Source: Polycladomyces subterraneus
GTDB taxonomy: Bacteria; Bacillota; Bacilli; Thermoactinomycetales; JIR-001
NCBI RefSeq assembly: GCF_030433435.1
Contig: NZ_JANRHH010000049.1
Location: forward strand, 1-64,000
Length of the DNA stretch: 64,000 nucleotides
Reading direction: 5' to 3'
A program made the translations under genes and the position numbers. This document shows, one piece after another, positions 1 to 7,895 of the stretch. The first letter of the stretch is position 1. Each line of letters opens with the position of its first letter. Below the pieces are notes generated by a model. It searched no databases. It was not told the DNA's origin and saw nothing but the letters and a program-made list of their open reading frames with translations.

Positions 1-150
1 CGCGCTCTCGCGCGGCGACAATAGATACTATAACACCATCCAAATATGAAGTCAAGGATTTTTTTCTTCAAATGAATAAGGAATTATTTGGATTACAAAG
101 AGACTCCGATCGCTTTCCACACATCCGGCTTTCTACTTATATAGATAAAA

Positions 151-185
151 CCACTTTGGCAGTGCCAAACCAGAAGTGGTATACT
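151..185 (+). promoter_or_regulatory. ygzB promoter with nested palindromes
   Basis: A sigma-A-like promoter is visible: TTGGCA (156-161), an 18-bp spacer, TATACT (180-185), 27 bp before the ygzB start. The -35 lies inside a perfect 7-1-7 palindrome TTTGGCA-G-TGCCAAA (155-169), which is itself nested in CCACTT (151-156)/AAGTGG (174-179). This arrangement is typical of an operator; the regulator is unknown. Confidence 0.55.
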
Positions 186-211
186 CAATTTTGACAAAGG
201 AGGCGGCAGTC

Positions 212-577
212 ATGATATGGGCTAGTAAGATCAATAAAGTGCGGACCCTGGCTTTGTTACTCACCTTTCTCGGCATCGGCGTTATGTACTTCGGCTTTGT
301 CTGGCCGGGATGGATGGTATTCTTCTTGTTCCTGGGGATTCTCGTCATCTTCTCCAGTGTAGGCCTCTACTTTTGGATCGGCATCTTGTCGTTGCAGGCC
401 GTTCAGGTAGAATGTCCCAAGTGCGGCCGAATGACCAAGATTCTGGGAAAAGTCGACCAATGTCCCTATTGCAAAGTATATCTTTCGCTGGATCCCGCTC
501 ATGCTCCAAAGGATTCAACCTCTTCAGCCAATGCGGTTTCCGGTTCCGAAACGGAATCATCCGAATCCGCCACATGA
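212..577 (+). CDS. ygzB: YgzB-like zinc-ribbon membrane protein (DUF2614)
   Basis: A 121-residue protein with two hydrophobic segments (about residues 12-30 and 35-58) followed by a zinc-ribbon-like CPKCG...CPYC pair (near residues 68-88) and a Ser/Thr/Glu-rich tail. This fits the DUF2614/YgzB family, whose function is unknown. The start was placed at the ATG preceded by AAAGGAGG rather than at an earlier in-frame GTG/ATG without a ribosome site. In Bacillus ygzB sits beside perR; here perR is about 6 kb away, as if an operon had been inserted between them. Confidence 0.85.
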   Translation: MIWASKINKVRTLALLLTFLGIGVMYFGFVWPGWMVFFLFLGILVIFSSVGLYFWIGILSLQAVQVECPKCGRMTKILGKVDQCPYCKVYLSLDPAHAPKDSTSSANAVSGSETESSESAT

Positions 578-599
578 TCACGGATCATCTTGCCTCTAT

Positions 600-824
600 A
601 GCGTGTCTGATGAATACAGTCCAATTGCTTTCTCGGCTTGCTCCACGTGTGCCCTGCAAGGAAACAGATCATGGCCGCTCCGACCCGGAGCGTAGGACGC
701 GGGCAAAGTACGTTTCGCTTATAGGAAGTTGCCCGCGATTTCATTCCTGGTTTTCCGGGTCTTCGCTCGTCCGATCTCAGGTTATTCGCTCACCCTGAAA
801 AGCATTTGCTCCTTTCCTAACACG
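600..824 (+). repeat. Dispersed repeat R1, copy a
   Basis: One of five copies of a 200-250 bp intergenic repeat in the window. It begins near GTGTCTGATGAATAC and contains the core GCCGCTCCGACCCGGAGCG and GCGGGCAA...TTGCCCGC, both able to form hairpins. Its right end (near CTCCTTTCCTAACACG) is degraded compared with copy d at 37547-37792. It fills most of the gap after ygzB and encodes nothing recognisable. Confidence 0.8.
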
Positions 825-953
825 AACAATCATCCGCCCCAAAAGAGGCGGTCTTTTTCCAAACTAAAATGAATGGAATAACCTGATACACCCTAAGCCC
901 GTCCGGGCTATTCTTTGCGCATATTACTTTCGTTATATTTTTTCTAAATATTA

Positions 954-998
954 TTCTTTTCTGAGTCAAAGCTCGGTATAATGTGTGTAACACTTACA
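954..998 (+). promoter_or_regulatory. Putative promoter and palindrome before the acyl-CoA ligase operon
   Basis: A perfect TATAAT -10 element (977-982) with a poor -35 (TTCTTT, 954-959, 17-bp spacer). Immediately downstream is a perfect palindrome TGTAA-CAC-TTACA (986-998) over the expected transcription start, suggesting a repressor site. The transcript would have a leader of about 200 nt. Confidence 0.45.
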
Positions 999-1023
999 GG
1001 ACGGGGATAGATGCCCTGTTATG

Positions 1024-1038
1024 TTGTAAGCGATTACA
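1024..1038 (+). promoter_or_regulatory. cre site (CcpA operator)
   Basis: TTGTAAGCGATTACA matches the Bacillus cre consensus WTGNAANCGNWNNCW at every defined position. It lies about 45 bp downstream of the candidate -10 element and upstream of the acyl-CoA ligase gene, where CcpA binding would repress by roadblock. Glucose repression of a fatty-acid-use operon is biologically sensible, but it is inferred from the motif alone. Confidence 0.6.
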
Positions 1039-1191
1039 AGTTTGATCCGGTTACCGAAACTCCAGCCATACTTGCCTACATCCATATCTGTTATTCCTCA
1101 TCAATCATTTCGGTCCTCTATCTTCACAATGTCACGAATATCTTGATTCATGAGGAGATCATTTCGGTATAACCGGAAGGAGGACGCTCCC

Positions 1192-3300
1192 GTGAAACCT
1201 CAGAACCTCGTGGACATGTTGTACCGAACCGTCAAACGTTACCCAAACAAAAATGCTTTGTTATGGAAAGAAGACGGTCACTATCGAGGTTGGTCCTATG
1301 CCCAGCTGTGGGAAACGATCCGTCACATGGCCTTCGGTCTCCGCAGCCTGGGAGTGCAATCTGGGTCCAAGGTGGCCATTTGCTCCACCAACGGTCCATA
1401 TTGGCTGGTCAGCGATTTTGCCATCATGAGCCTGGGAGCGGTTTCGGTCCCGATCTATCCTACGCTGACAGGCAAACAAATCCGTTTCATCCTAGAAAAT
1501 GCCGATGTTGAATTCGTCATCATGGAAACGCCCGAGATGGTAGATCGTGTCCATGAATGGCCAAAGCAGGTTCGGTCGGTTATCGTCATAAAGGACCGAT
1601 CCAACCATCCGCTGGCCACGACGTTTTCATCCGTGTTGAAGCGGGGTGAATCGGAAAGCATCAATGTGGATCGTTGGGGCTGGCAACAACTGAAGCGGGA
1701 GGATCTAGCCACCATCGTCCATACGTCCGGAACGACGGGCGATCCAAAGGGGGTGATGCTCTCTCATGGCAATCTGTTGACCAATATTGAGGAAAACCAG
1801 TATTTCGTTCCGGTCAGTTCACGCGACATATCCTTGTCATTTTTACCGCTTTCCCACATTTTCGAGCGAACCTGCGGCCAATTTATTCCCATGGCAGTGG
1901 GTGGTACCATCGCTTACGCGGAAAGCATGGAGACAATTCCACAAAATTTGGTTGAAGTAAAACCGACTGTCTTGATCAGTGTGCCTCGTTTGTTCGAAAA
2001 GATGCAGCAGCGCATCCGAGACCGGGTGGAAAACAGTTCCTTTCTCCGCCGCCGGATTTTCCAATGGGCCTTGAATGTATCTGAAGAACGGTTGAATCTG
2101 ACCAATGGTGAACAAGGATGGCCGGTTCCTGTTTCACTGGAGCGGAAATACTTGATGGCGAGGAAGCTCGTGTTTTCCAAAATCCACGCCCAAACGGGCG
2201 GAAGATTGCGCATGCTGGTATCGGGCGGTGCCGCATTGGATCCCAATGTGGCGCGGTTTTTCTCGCTCATCGGCCTTCCCATCATCGAAGGGTACGGCAT
2301 GACAGAGTGTTCGCCGGTGATCGCGTGCAATCCGTTGGTACATCCCAAACCGGGTACCGTCGGTAAACCGTTGCCCCAGACGGAGGTGCGGTTGGCCGAA
2401 GACGGGGAGCTGTTGGTTAAAAGCCCCAGCGTCATGATGGGGTATTACAATCAACCGGAGGAAACGGCCAAAACGGTGGAAAATGGCTGGCTGCATACAG
2501 GAGACATCGTGGAATTCGACGAAGACGGTTATATCCGCATCGTAGACCGCAAAAAGAATATCCTGGTGTTGTCCACCGGAAAAAATGTGGCTCCCCAACC
2601 CATCGAAAACGCATTGTGTTCCAGCCGTTACATCCAGCAAGCGGCGCTGGTAGGCCACAAGCGAAAATATGTTTCGGCTCTGATCGTGCCGGATTTTGAG
2701 GCCATCCGCCCGCTCGCGAACAAATGGGATGCACACACGGATGAAGAAATCGCGAAAGCCCCCGGTACACGTGAACTGATCGAACGGGAGATTCAGCGTC
2801 TATCCGCTGATTTTGCCCCGTTTGAACGTCCCAAAAAGTTTGCTCTGTTGTCCCGGCCATTCACACTGGAAGCGGGTGAACTCACTCCCACGCTGAAAGT
2901 GCGCACCAAACAAGTAGAACAACGATACGCTTCTGTTATCGCCGGTTTGTATGAAGACATACCGGCAGAGGAAGTGGCGGCTTCCACCGCGGACAATATC
3001 GGACATACGGAGCACGCCGCATCGTTAACCGACCGTTTCTCCAAAGTATGGTCGACCGAGGAACGGCAAACAGACACATGGTCGCAAGTGGAAAGTATCG
3101 TAGTGACAACGCCTTCAACTCACATTCCAACCAATGGAGCATCCATGGACATGAGGAAAAAAGCGATGCAAAATAGTAATTGGGTCAGTGTGGTGGCCGA
3201 CACCGTGACGTTGCTGAGGCAATTGTTCAGTCCACCGGTCTTGATCGGAATCCTGATCGGGATCGTGGCTGGTTTTGTGGTCAAGTGGTTATGGTTTTAA
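1192..3300 (+). CDS. fadD: Long-chain acyl-CoA ligase with C-terminal membrane anchor
   Basis: AMP-forming ligase that activates fatty acids to acyl-CoA through an acyl-adenylate. Visible motifs are the P-loop TSGTTGDPKGVMLSHGN (about residue 178), GYGMTECSP (about 367), HTGDIVEFDEDGYIRIVDRK and LTPTLKVRT with the likely catalytic lysine (about 565). After the catalytic body there is an extra ~115-residue polar linker ending in a hydrophobic helix (last ~22 residues, VLIGILIGIVAGFVVKWLWF), so the enzyme is probably tail-anchored. The GTG start, 702 aa, was chosen because AAGGAGG precedes it; an upstream ATG at 1150 lacks a site. It heads an operon of small coiled-coil proteins. Confidence 0.9.
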   Translation: MKPQNLVDMLYRTVKRYPNKNALLWKEDGHYRGWSYAQLWETIRHMAFGLRSLGVQSGSKVAICSTNGPYWLVSDFAIMSLGAVSVPIYPTLTGKQIRFILENADVEFVIMETPEMVDRVHEWPKQVRSVIVIKDRSNHPLATTFSSVLKRGESESINVDRWGWQQLKREDLATIVHTSGTTGDPKGVMLSHGNLLTNIEENQYFVPVSSRDISLSFLPLSHIFERTCGQFIPMAVGGTIAYAESMETIPQNLVEVKPTVLISVPRLFEKMQQRIRDRVENSSFLRRRIFQWALNVSEERLNLTNGEQGWPVPVSLERKYLMARKLVFSKIHAQTGGRLRMLVSGGAALDPNVARFFSLIGLPIIEGYGMTECSPVIACNPLVHPKPGTVGKPLPQTEVRLAEDGELLVKSPSVMMGYYNQPEETAKTVENGWLHTGDIVEFDEDGYIRIVDRKKNILVLSTGKNVAPQPIENALCSSRYIQQAALVGHKRKYVSALIVPDFEAIRPLANKWDAHTDEEIAKAPGTRELIEREIQRLSADFAPFERPKKFALLSRPFTLEAGELTPTLKVRTKQVEQRYASVIAGLYEDIPAEEVAASTADNIGHTEHAASLTDRFSKVWSTEERQTDTWSQVESIVVTTPSTHIPTNGASMDMRKKAMQNSNWVSVVADTVTLLRQLFSPPVLIGILIGIVAGFVVKWLWF

Positions 3301-3326
3301 TTTGATAAAGGAGGTGTCAGCTCCGC

Positions 3327-3926
3327 GTGCGTTACCTGGTCGCCGTGATGGCAACGGTGATCGCGTTCGGGTTGACGGTATCACTGCCCTTGTTCAGTGA
3401 TGGCCCCCGATTGCCACAGCCTCCAAAAAGTGTAACGTTACCCGACATGTCGAAGTTTGACACGGACTCATTGCATCATATACCCCCACAATATGACCTG
3501 AACGGCATGTTGGAGCAAATCAATCAAAACAACACCCATCTAGGTACCGTCAATGCCAATATCTTAAGCGCATTACAAGGAATCAATGACAAATCGAACA
3601 AAACTATGGATGTGAGTAACAAATTGTCCCTTGTATATCAAGGATTAGGGGATCAGGGCTCGATCCTGGGGGACATGCGAACCGTAACGGGCCAACAAGT
3701 GGTGCTGAGCCAGAACCTGAACCGATTGAGCCGGCTTTTGCACAGCAAGATGAATCTGATTTCCGCCTCTGCAAACAAGCAAATGAGCGAAGTCCAAGCA
3801 TTGCGCACCATCACCCTGGACACCAAGTCCAAATTGCAAAGGGCCTTGTCCTACAACCTTCAGATGGAACGCAAACTGAGCGCAGCGGCGGACAAGAGCG
3901 AGAAAGCCGCCAATTCCTTGCCGTAA
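3327..3926 (+). CDS. Secreted or membrane-tethered coiled-coil protein A
   Basis: A 199-residue protein of unrecognised family. A hydrophobic N-terminal segment (residues 3-22) is followed by a Pro-rich stretch, the motif LPDM (38-41), NGML (59-62), and then an almost wholly helical, Asn/Gln/Lys-rich region with heptad-like spacing to the end. No catalytic motif is seen. The N-terminal layout, with LPDM and NGML about 20 residues apart, is repeated in protein D (4983-5762), suggesting paralogy. GTG start with AAAGGAGGTG; 26 bp after the acyl-CoA ligase, so co-transcribed. Likely acts outside the membrane as a structural subunit (inference). Confidence 0.8.
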   Translation: MRYLVAVMATVIAFGLTVSLPLFSDGPRLPQPPKSVTLPDMSKFDTDSLHHIPPQYDLNGMLEQINQNNTHLGTVNANILSALQGINDKSNKTMDVSNKLSLVYQGLGDQGSILGDMRTVTGQQVVLSQNLNRLSRLLHSKMNLISASANKQMSEVQALRTITLDTKSKLQRALSYNLQMERKLSAAADKSEKAANSLP

Positions 3927-3938
3927 GGAGGAATTCGA

Positions 3939-4451
3939 TTGATTCGAAAATTTATCTCGATCTTGGGGATCCTCCTCCTGAGCGGTGTCTTGATCAACGG
4001 TATCACGATGACGCAGCATCTCAAACGGATCCATTCCGGGTTAGAGGATAACCTGCAATCCATTCAGCAGTTGAATCAAGTTCAAGCGGCGATCATCGAC
4101 AAAAATGGCGAGCTGGCACATATGCTTCGAACCATTCAGCGGATTGACCAGGGTCTAAACGACACCATCGTCAAAACCGATCGGACGCTGGCCTTGTTGA
4201 CGACGGTGGTGGATTACAACGCAGACAGCTTGCGGCTCAATGATGGCATGCTGGGATACTCCAACAACTCCAAGCAGAAAATCCAGGCCATCAGCTCCTC
4301 TTTGCAAGAACTCTCCCCCTACATGCGGCAACTGGATCGGATGCTGAAGCAGATGAGAGCAACAGCGGCCGCCGACCAGCAACACATGCAGGATATCCTG
4401 CGATCGACGCGCGAGATGAACAAAAAAACGCCTGGGGTGAGCTTACGATGA
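3939..4451 (+). CDS. Membrane-tethered coiled-coil protein B
   Basis: A 170-residue unrecognised protein. One N-terminal TM helix (about residues 5-24, IRKFISILGILLLSGVLING) precedes a long polar helical region rich in Gln, Asn, Leu and Ile with regular hydrophobic spacing, ending in a basic tail. TTG start preceded by GTAAGGAGG just after the stop of gene A. Its last codons overlap the ATG of the next gene (ATGA), so translation is coupled. Predicted topology is N-in with the coiled coil outside. Function unknown; the operon suggests a complex with A, C, D and E. Confidence 0.8.
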   Translation: MIRKFISILGILLLSGVLINGITMTQHLKRIHSGLEDNLQSIQQLNQVQAAIIDKNGELAHMLRTIQRIDQGLNDTIVKTDRTLALLTTVVDYNADSLRLNDGMLGYSNNSKQKIQAISSSLQELSPYMRQLDRMLKQMRATAAADQQHMQDILRSTREMNKKTPGVSLR

Positions 4452-4966
4452 AAACATTCAAAGTGACCACCCTGCTCATCACGTTGTTGCTCGCGGTGAT
4501 CGCGGGAAATACTTGGCTGCAATTGTCGATGCAAAAGGAGATTGCCAAAAACTCCCAACGCCTGAAGACGGAACTGATCGCGTCCGCAGCGAAATCGAAG
4601 AAGATGAATGACCAATTGGCCACGATTGCACAGTTGCGTGAACAAACCAAGCGTTTGAACGCCAAGGTATCACAAATTCAGCGCAATAGCGGCGGTTTGA
4701 ACCGGGAACTGACGAAGCTCGACCAAGTGGTCGCCTCCATCGCACAGCGCGTACACACCATCGGTGCAAACACGGGCGCTACATATCAGGATCTGAAGCA
4801 GATCGAAGAGTCACTCAACGCCAGCATCGCCATGTTACAATCCATCCAACAGTCCAATCAACAGATTGTACACTCGCTGAGCGCGATGAAGTCGATCCAA
4901 GGGGAGATCAACGCAAATCTCCGGCAGATGAACGAGAAAACGGCCGTCCTTCCGGAGAAGAAATGA
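4448..4966 (+). CDS. Membrane-tethered coiled-coil protein C
   Basis: A 172-residue unrecognised protein with the same plan as its neighbours: N-terminal TM helix (about residues 6-25), then about 140 residues of continuous amphipathic helix with many Lys/Gln/Asn and no cysteine. Its ATG overlaps the stop of gene B by 4 nt. The similarity to B appears to be architectural rather than close in sequence. No enzymatic motif is visible, and a structural or tethering role is inferred only from shape and operon position. Confidence 0.8.
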   Translation: MKTFKVTTLLITLLLAVIAGNTWLQLSMQKEIAKNSQRLKTELIASAAKSKKMNDQLATIAQLREQTKRLNAKVSQIQRNSGGLNRELTKLDQVVASIAQRVHTIGANTGATYQDLKQIEESLNASIAMLQSIQQSNQQIVHSLSAMKSIQGEINANLRQMNEKTAVLPEKK

Positions 4967-4982
4967 GGAGGTGATGTCCTCC

Positions 4983-5762
4983 ATGCGTTTGACCAGGTGG
5001 AAAATTGCCCTTGGTGTTGGAATAGCCGCGATTCTGATCGCCGCCACTCCCACTTTGGCCAAATGGAGTGATGAAATCGTCCTCCCCAACATGGCGGATT
5101 ACAACATTTTCGGGTTGACTTCGGACATGGTAAAACGAACCAACGGCATGTTGACCGACACGGAGAAACTGGCAACGGAAGTCAGCAAGGCCAACTCTAC
5201 CCTGGACGGGCTGAAGCGACAGGATCAGCTTCTCGCCCATCAGGTGAGCACCAACCGATCCATCCAACATGAGTTGGATCAACAGTTGTCCGGAAATATA
5301 CAGGCCCGCGAGCTGATGAACGCCATTTTGACTCGGGAACGGCAAACAGCTGTGCTAACGACGCAAGTGGCTACCAGCGGCGACCAATTGACTGAACAGA
5401 TGGTACAAGTCGTTATGCACCTGGGAAAGGTGGCGGACTACACCGGACAGGTCGCACGTACTTCCGGTGGTCTCAACAACCAATTGGATCTTCTGTTGGC
5501 GGAACTGGACCGATCCATTTACAATTTCCGTTATGTGGCTCTCGTTCCGCAAGCGATTGACTATCTGAAAAAACAGCTGGGCATCGATTTGCCGGATCCG
5601 CGAAACGATGGAGCGCCTCCATCGAAACCGTTGGTGGACCCCAAACCGGTGGAAGACATCATCAAACGGGTGATTCCGAAACCTCCATCCGATCCGGATG
5701 ATCCTTCCACTTCACCGAGAGACGGTTTAAAGGAGCTGTTGCCCTTACCGCTGTTGCCTTGA
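4983..5762 (+). CDS. Secreted coiled-coil protein D with proline-rich tail
   Basis: A 259-residue unrecognised protein. An N-terminal signal-like segment (residues 7-26) ends in ATPTLA-K, a plausible signal-peptidase site. Then come LPNM (34-37) and NGML (54-57), spaced as in protein A, a long helical region to about residue 195, and a Pro/Asp-rich tail ending LLPLPLLP. Start placed at the ATG eight bases after GAGGAGGTGA; the GTG at 4971 overlaps that ribosome site. The C-terminal Leu-Pro motif recurs at the end of protein E. Confidence 0.8.
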   Translation: MRLTRWKIALGVGIAAILIAATPTLAKWSDEIVLPNMADYNIFGLTSDMVKRTNGMLTDTEKLATEVSKANSTLDGLKRQDQLLAHQVSTNRSIQHELDQQLSGNIQARELMNAILTRERQTAVLTTQVATSGDQLTEQMVQVVMHLGKVADYTGQVARTSGGLNNQLDLLLAELDRSIYNFRYVALVPQAIDYLKKQLGIDLPDPRNDGAPPSKPLVDPKPVEDIIKRVIPKPPSDPDDPSTSPRDGLKELLPLPLLP

Positions 5763-5780
5763 CGGGGAGGAGGGTTGCAT

Positions 5781-6305
5781 TTGCTGGCACGTGCCATTGT
5801 ACTGACGATTAATTTGGCCCTCTTAGGGCTCACGTTGTGGGGAACCATTCAGCAGATCGTAACGCAAAAATCAACTAACCAAGTCATGGCTGAGGTACAT
5901 CAAAACATCAAAAAAGCCCATGCGTTGACCGTCACCACCAACCACCAACTACAACCCTTACGGGAAACGGCAGATACGATCGAAATCATGAACGGCAAAT
6001 TGGATCGTACCAATCAAATGCTGACCCACATGAACCAAAGCCTGGACCGGGTGACGACCAGTGAGCAAAAAATCGTGACAGGACTGGATCAGCTCAATCA
6101 AAACACCTATATCGTGATGAATCAAATCAATCGTTTGCAGGGAGCAAACGGCCGGTTGGTTCCCCCATCGTCCAACGTTGCGAAACAAACGAAACATGAG
6201 CATAACTTGATGAAAAGTCTGTATGAGATGACCGGGACATCCATTCAGGAAATCGCCAAGCTCAATCGAAAATTCGCCTGGGTGGGTCTGCTGCCGTTGC
6301 CGTGA
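5781..6305 (+). CDS. Membrane-tethered coiled-coil protein E
   Basis: A 174-residue unrecognised protein: N-terminal TM helix (about residues 4-22), helical Gln/Asn/His-rich body, and a C-terminal WVGLLPLP that echoes the end of protein D. Two in-frame TTG codons are possible starts (5775 and 5781). The second is preferred because AGGAGG then lies 7 nt away instead of 1. It is the fifth consecutive protein of this type in the operon. Confidence 0.78.
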   Translation: MLARAIVLTINLALLGLTLWGTIQQIVTQKSTNQVMAEVHQNIKKAHALTVTTNHQLQPLRETADTIEIMNGKLDRTNQMLTHMNQSLDRVTTSEQKIVTGLDQLNQNTYIVMNQINRLQGANGRLVPPSSNVAKQTKHEHNLMKSLYEMTGTSIQEIAKLNRKFAWVGLLPLP

Positions 6306-6325
6306 TGAAAAGGAGGAACCGCACC

Positions 6326-6493
6326 TTGTTTTTCAGTTTGCTTTATATGGTCGCGCTCATCGCCATCGTCACCTTCACCGTCCTCAGTGTCGTGGCCATC
6401 ATCCGCGAACAGCCGGTAACACGATGGTTGATGGGCTTGACAGCGGTCGCCTTCATTTATGTATTCCTTGTCGCTATGAGCGTCTGGATCTGA
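6326..6493 (+). CDS. Small two-TM membrane protein F
   Basis: A 55-residue hydrophobic protein with two TM helices (about residues 2-25 and 34-54) separated by a short REQPVTRW loop. AAGGAGG lies 10 nt before the TTG at 6326, so that start is preferred to the ATG at 6302, which overlaps the previous stop but has no ribosome site. Last gene of the acyl-CoA ligase/coiled-coil operon, followed by a strong terminator. Function unknown; it could be the membrane base of the complex. Confidence 0.65.
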   Translation: MFFSLLYMVALIAIVTFTVLSVVAIIREQPVTRWLMGLTAVAFIYVFLVAMSVWI

Positions 6494-6497
6494 GTCT

Positions 6498-6536
6498 AAA
6501 AAAACCTGCGTGTCATCGGGCACGCAGGTTTTTTTA
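6498..6536. terminator. Bidirectional terminator between operon end and perR
   Basis: AAAAAACCTGCGTG - TCATCGGG - CACGCAGGTTTTTTT: an 8-bp GC stem flanked by A- and T-runs, able to stop both the rightward operon and leftward perR. Confidence 0.9.
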
Positions 6537-6965
6537 TGCTGTGTGTTGTTGGCAATCTTTGCAGATACCGTAGATTTCCATCCGATGGGACTCGACGCGA
6601 AAGCCGGTGCGTTTCGCTGCTTCCCGTTCCACATCGATGAGCGGGGGATAATCGAAATCGGTAATCTTTCCACACTCCCGGCAGATGACATGGTAGTGAT
6701 CCGTCATATTGGCATCAAACCGGCTGGATGCATCGCCATAGGTCAATTCCCTTACCAATCCCGCTTCCTTGAAAACCCGCAGGTTGTTGTATACAGTGGC
6801 TACACTCATGTTGGGGAATTTCCCCTCAAGTGATTTATAAATTTCATCGGCGGTTGGATGGCTCATCGATGAGAGCAGAAATTCCAAGATGGCATGCCGC
6901 TGCGGGGTCATGCGCACACCGGTCGACTTCAATTTTTCAACAGCTTGTTCCAGGCGGCTGTTCAT
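6534..6965 (-). CDS. perR: Peroxide-responsive repressor PerR
   Basis: Fur-family metalloregulator. The winged-helix segment [15 protein letters not shown] and the recognition region [21 protein letters not shown] are nearly identical to Bacillus PerR. Metal-site residues include the [12 protein letters not shown] and [11 protein letters not shown] segments, and the structural Zn site uses CREC and CKDC. Of three in-frame starts, the ATG at 6965 has GAGG 9 nt upstream; GTG 6980 and ATG 6971 overlap that site. It represses peroxide-stress genes until Fe-catalysed His oxidation. A Per-box-like site lies 48 bp upstream, consistent with autoregulation. Confidence 0.93.
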   Translation of the reverse strand: MNSRLEQAVEKLKSTGVRMTPQRHAILEFLLSSMSHPTADEIYKSLEGKFPNMSVATVYNNLRVFKEAGLVRELTYGDASSRFDANMTDHYHVICRECGKITDFDYPPLIDVEREAAKRTGFRVESHRMEIYGICKDCQQHTA

Positions 6966-7012
6966 CGCCATCCACCTCACTTCCTACCGCCACAAGAAAA
7001 AAGATTCTCTTT

Positions 7013-7027
7013 TAATAATCTATATAA
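7013..7027 (-). promoter_or_regulatory. Per-box-like site before perR
   Basis: On the minus strand TTATATAGATTATTA matches 11 of the 14 defined bases of the Bacillus Per box TTATAATNATTATAA. It sits about 48 bp upstream of the perR start in an AT-rich stretch, suggesting autoregulation. Confidence 0.45.
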
Positions 7028-7032
7028 ATAGT

Positions 7033-7713
7033 CTAACGGGAGTCAGCCGATTTTGTCAATGCGCTGCCTTCCAAGCGACTTTTTCCGTACCAACAATAGG
7101 GCAGCAAATCACAAACCACACACTTCGGACTGCGAGCTGAACATATGCGTCGCCCATGCCAGATCAACCGATGATGGGTGATGGACCATTCCTCCCGCGG
7201 CACCCGCTTCATTAATTGACGTTCGGTCTCCAGCGGATTTTCGCTGTCGGCCATGGCCAAGCGGTTGGCTACACGTTGCACATGGGTGTCCACCGCCAGG
7301 GCAGGCAAACCAAAGGCATTGGACAACACCACGTTGGCGGTTTTTCGTCCCACTCCTGGCAACGCCTCCAAGGCTTTTCGATCTTTTGGCACTTCTCCTC
7401 CGTATTGTTCCACCAAAATCCGGCACGTTTTCAGGATGTTTTTGCTTTTGTTGCGAAAAAGACCCAACCCTCGAATTTCTGCTGCCAAATCCTCTTCCGA
7501 TAACGTGAGGAATGCTTCGGGAGTCGGGTATTTCCGAAACAGCTCTTTCGTAACCTTGTTCACCTGCCGGTCCGTAGATTGGGCAGAGAGGATCGTAGCA
7601 ATCAAGAGTTCAAACGGATTACGAAAGATGAGTTCACAATGGGCATCTGGGTACATGCGAGCCAATGTATCCAATATTTTGCGCGTCGCCACGCGTTTGG
7701 GCTTCGACTTCAT
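7033..7713 (-). CDS. nth: Endonuclease III
   Basis: Bifunctional DNA glycosylase/AP lyase that removes oxidised pyrimidines. A helix-hairpin-helix LPGVGRKTANVV carries the catalytic lysine, AVDTHVQRVANRL the catalytic aspartate, and the C-terminal CSARSPKCVVCDLLPYC (C-x6-C-x2-C-x5-C) binds the 4Fe-4S cluster. Length 226 aa is normal. The reading frame extends 55 codons further upstream without a start signal; the ATG at 7713 follows AAAGGAGGGGACTTGG. It stands alone here, unlike the dnaD-nth pairing of Bacillus. Confidence 0.95.
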   Translation of the reverse strand: MKSKPKRVATRKILDTLARMYPDAHCELIFRNPFELLIATILSAQSTDRQVNKVTKELFRKYPTPEAFLTLSEEDLAAEIRGLGLFRNKSKNILKTCRILVEQYGGEVPKDRKALEALPGVGRKTANVVLSNAFGLPALAVDTHVQRVANRLAMADSENPLETERQLMKRVPREEWSITHHRLIWHGRRICSARSPKCVVCDLLPYCWYGKSRLEGSALTKSADSR

Positions 7714-7895
7714 CCAAGTCCCCTCCTTTTTCCGCTCGATCGCACCTCTGTCTATTGTACCGAAATCCAGGGAAAATTGACCACTGCTCGCATAGGGGGA
7801 CAGACCTTCGGACAGAATGAGCCTGAACATGTTAGGACATTCGCCTTGCTGTGAAGTAAGTTGAACCTTTTCCTTCAAATAAAGGGGGAAAATCG

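Noticed and set aside
310-798. 162-codon plus-strand frame over ygzB and R1a
   Set aside because: Overlaps ygzB out of frame and continues into the R1 repeat; composition is not protein-like.
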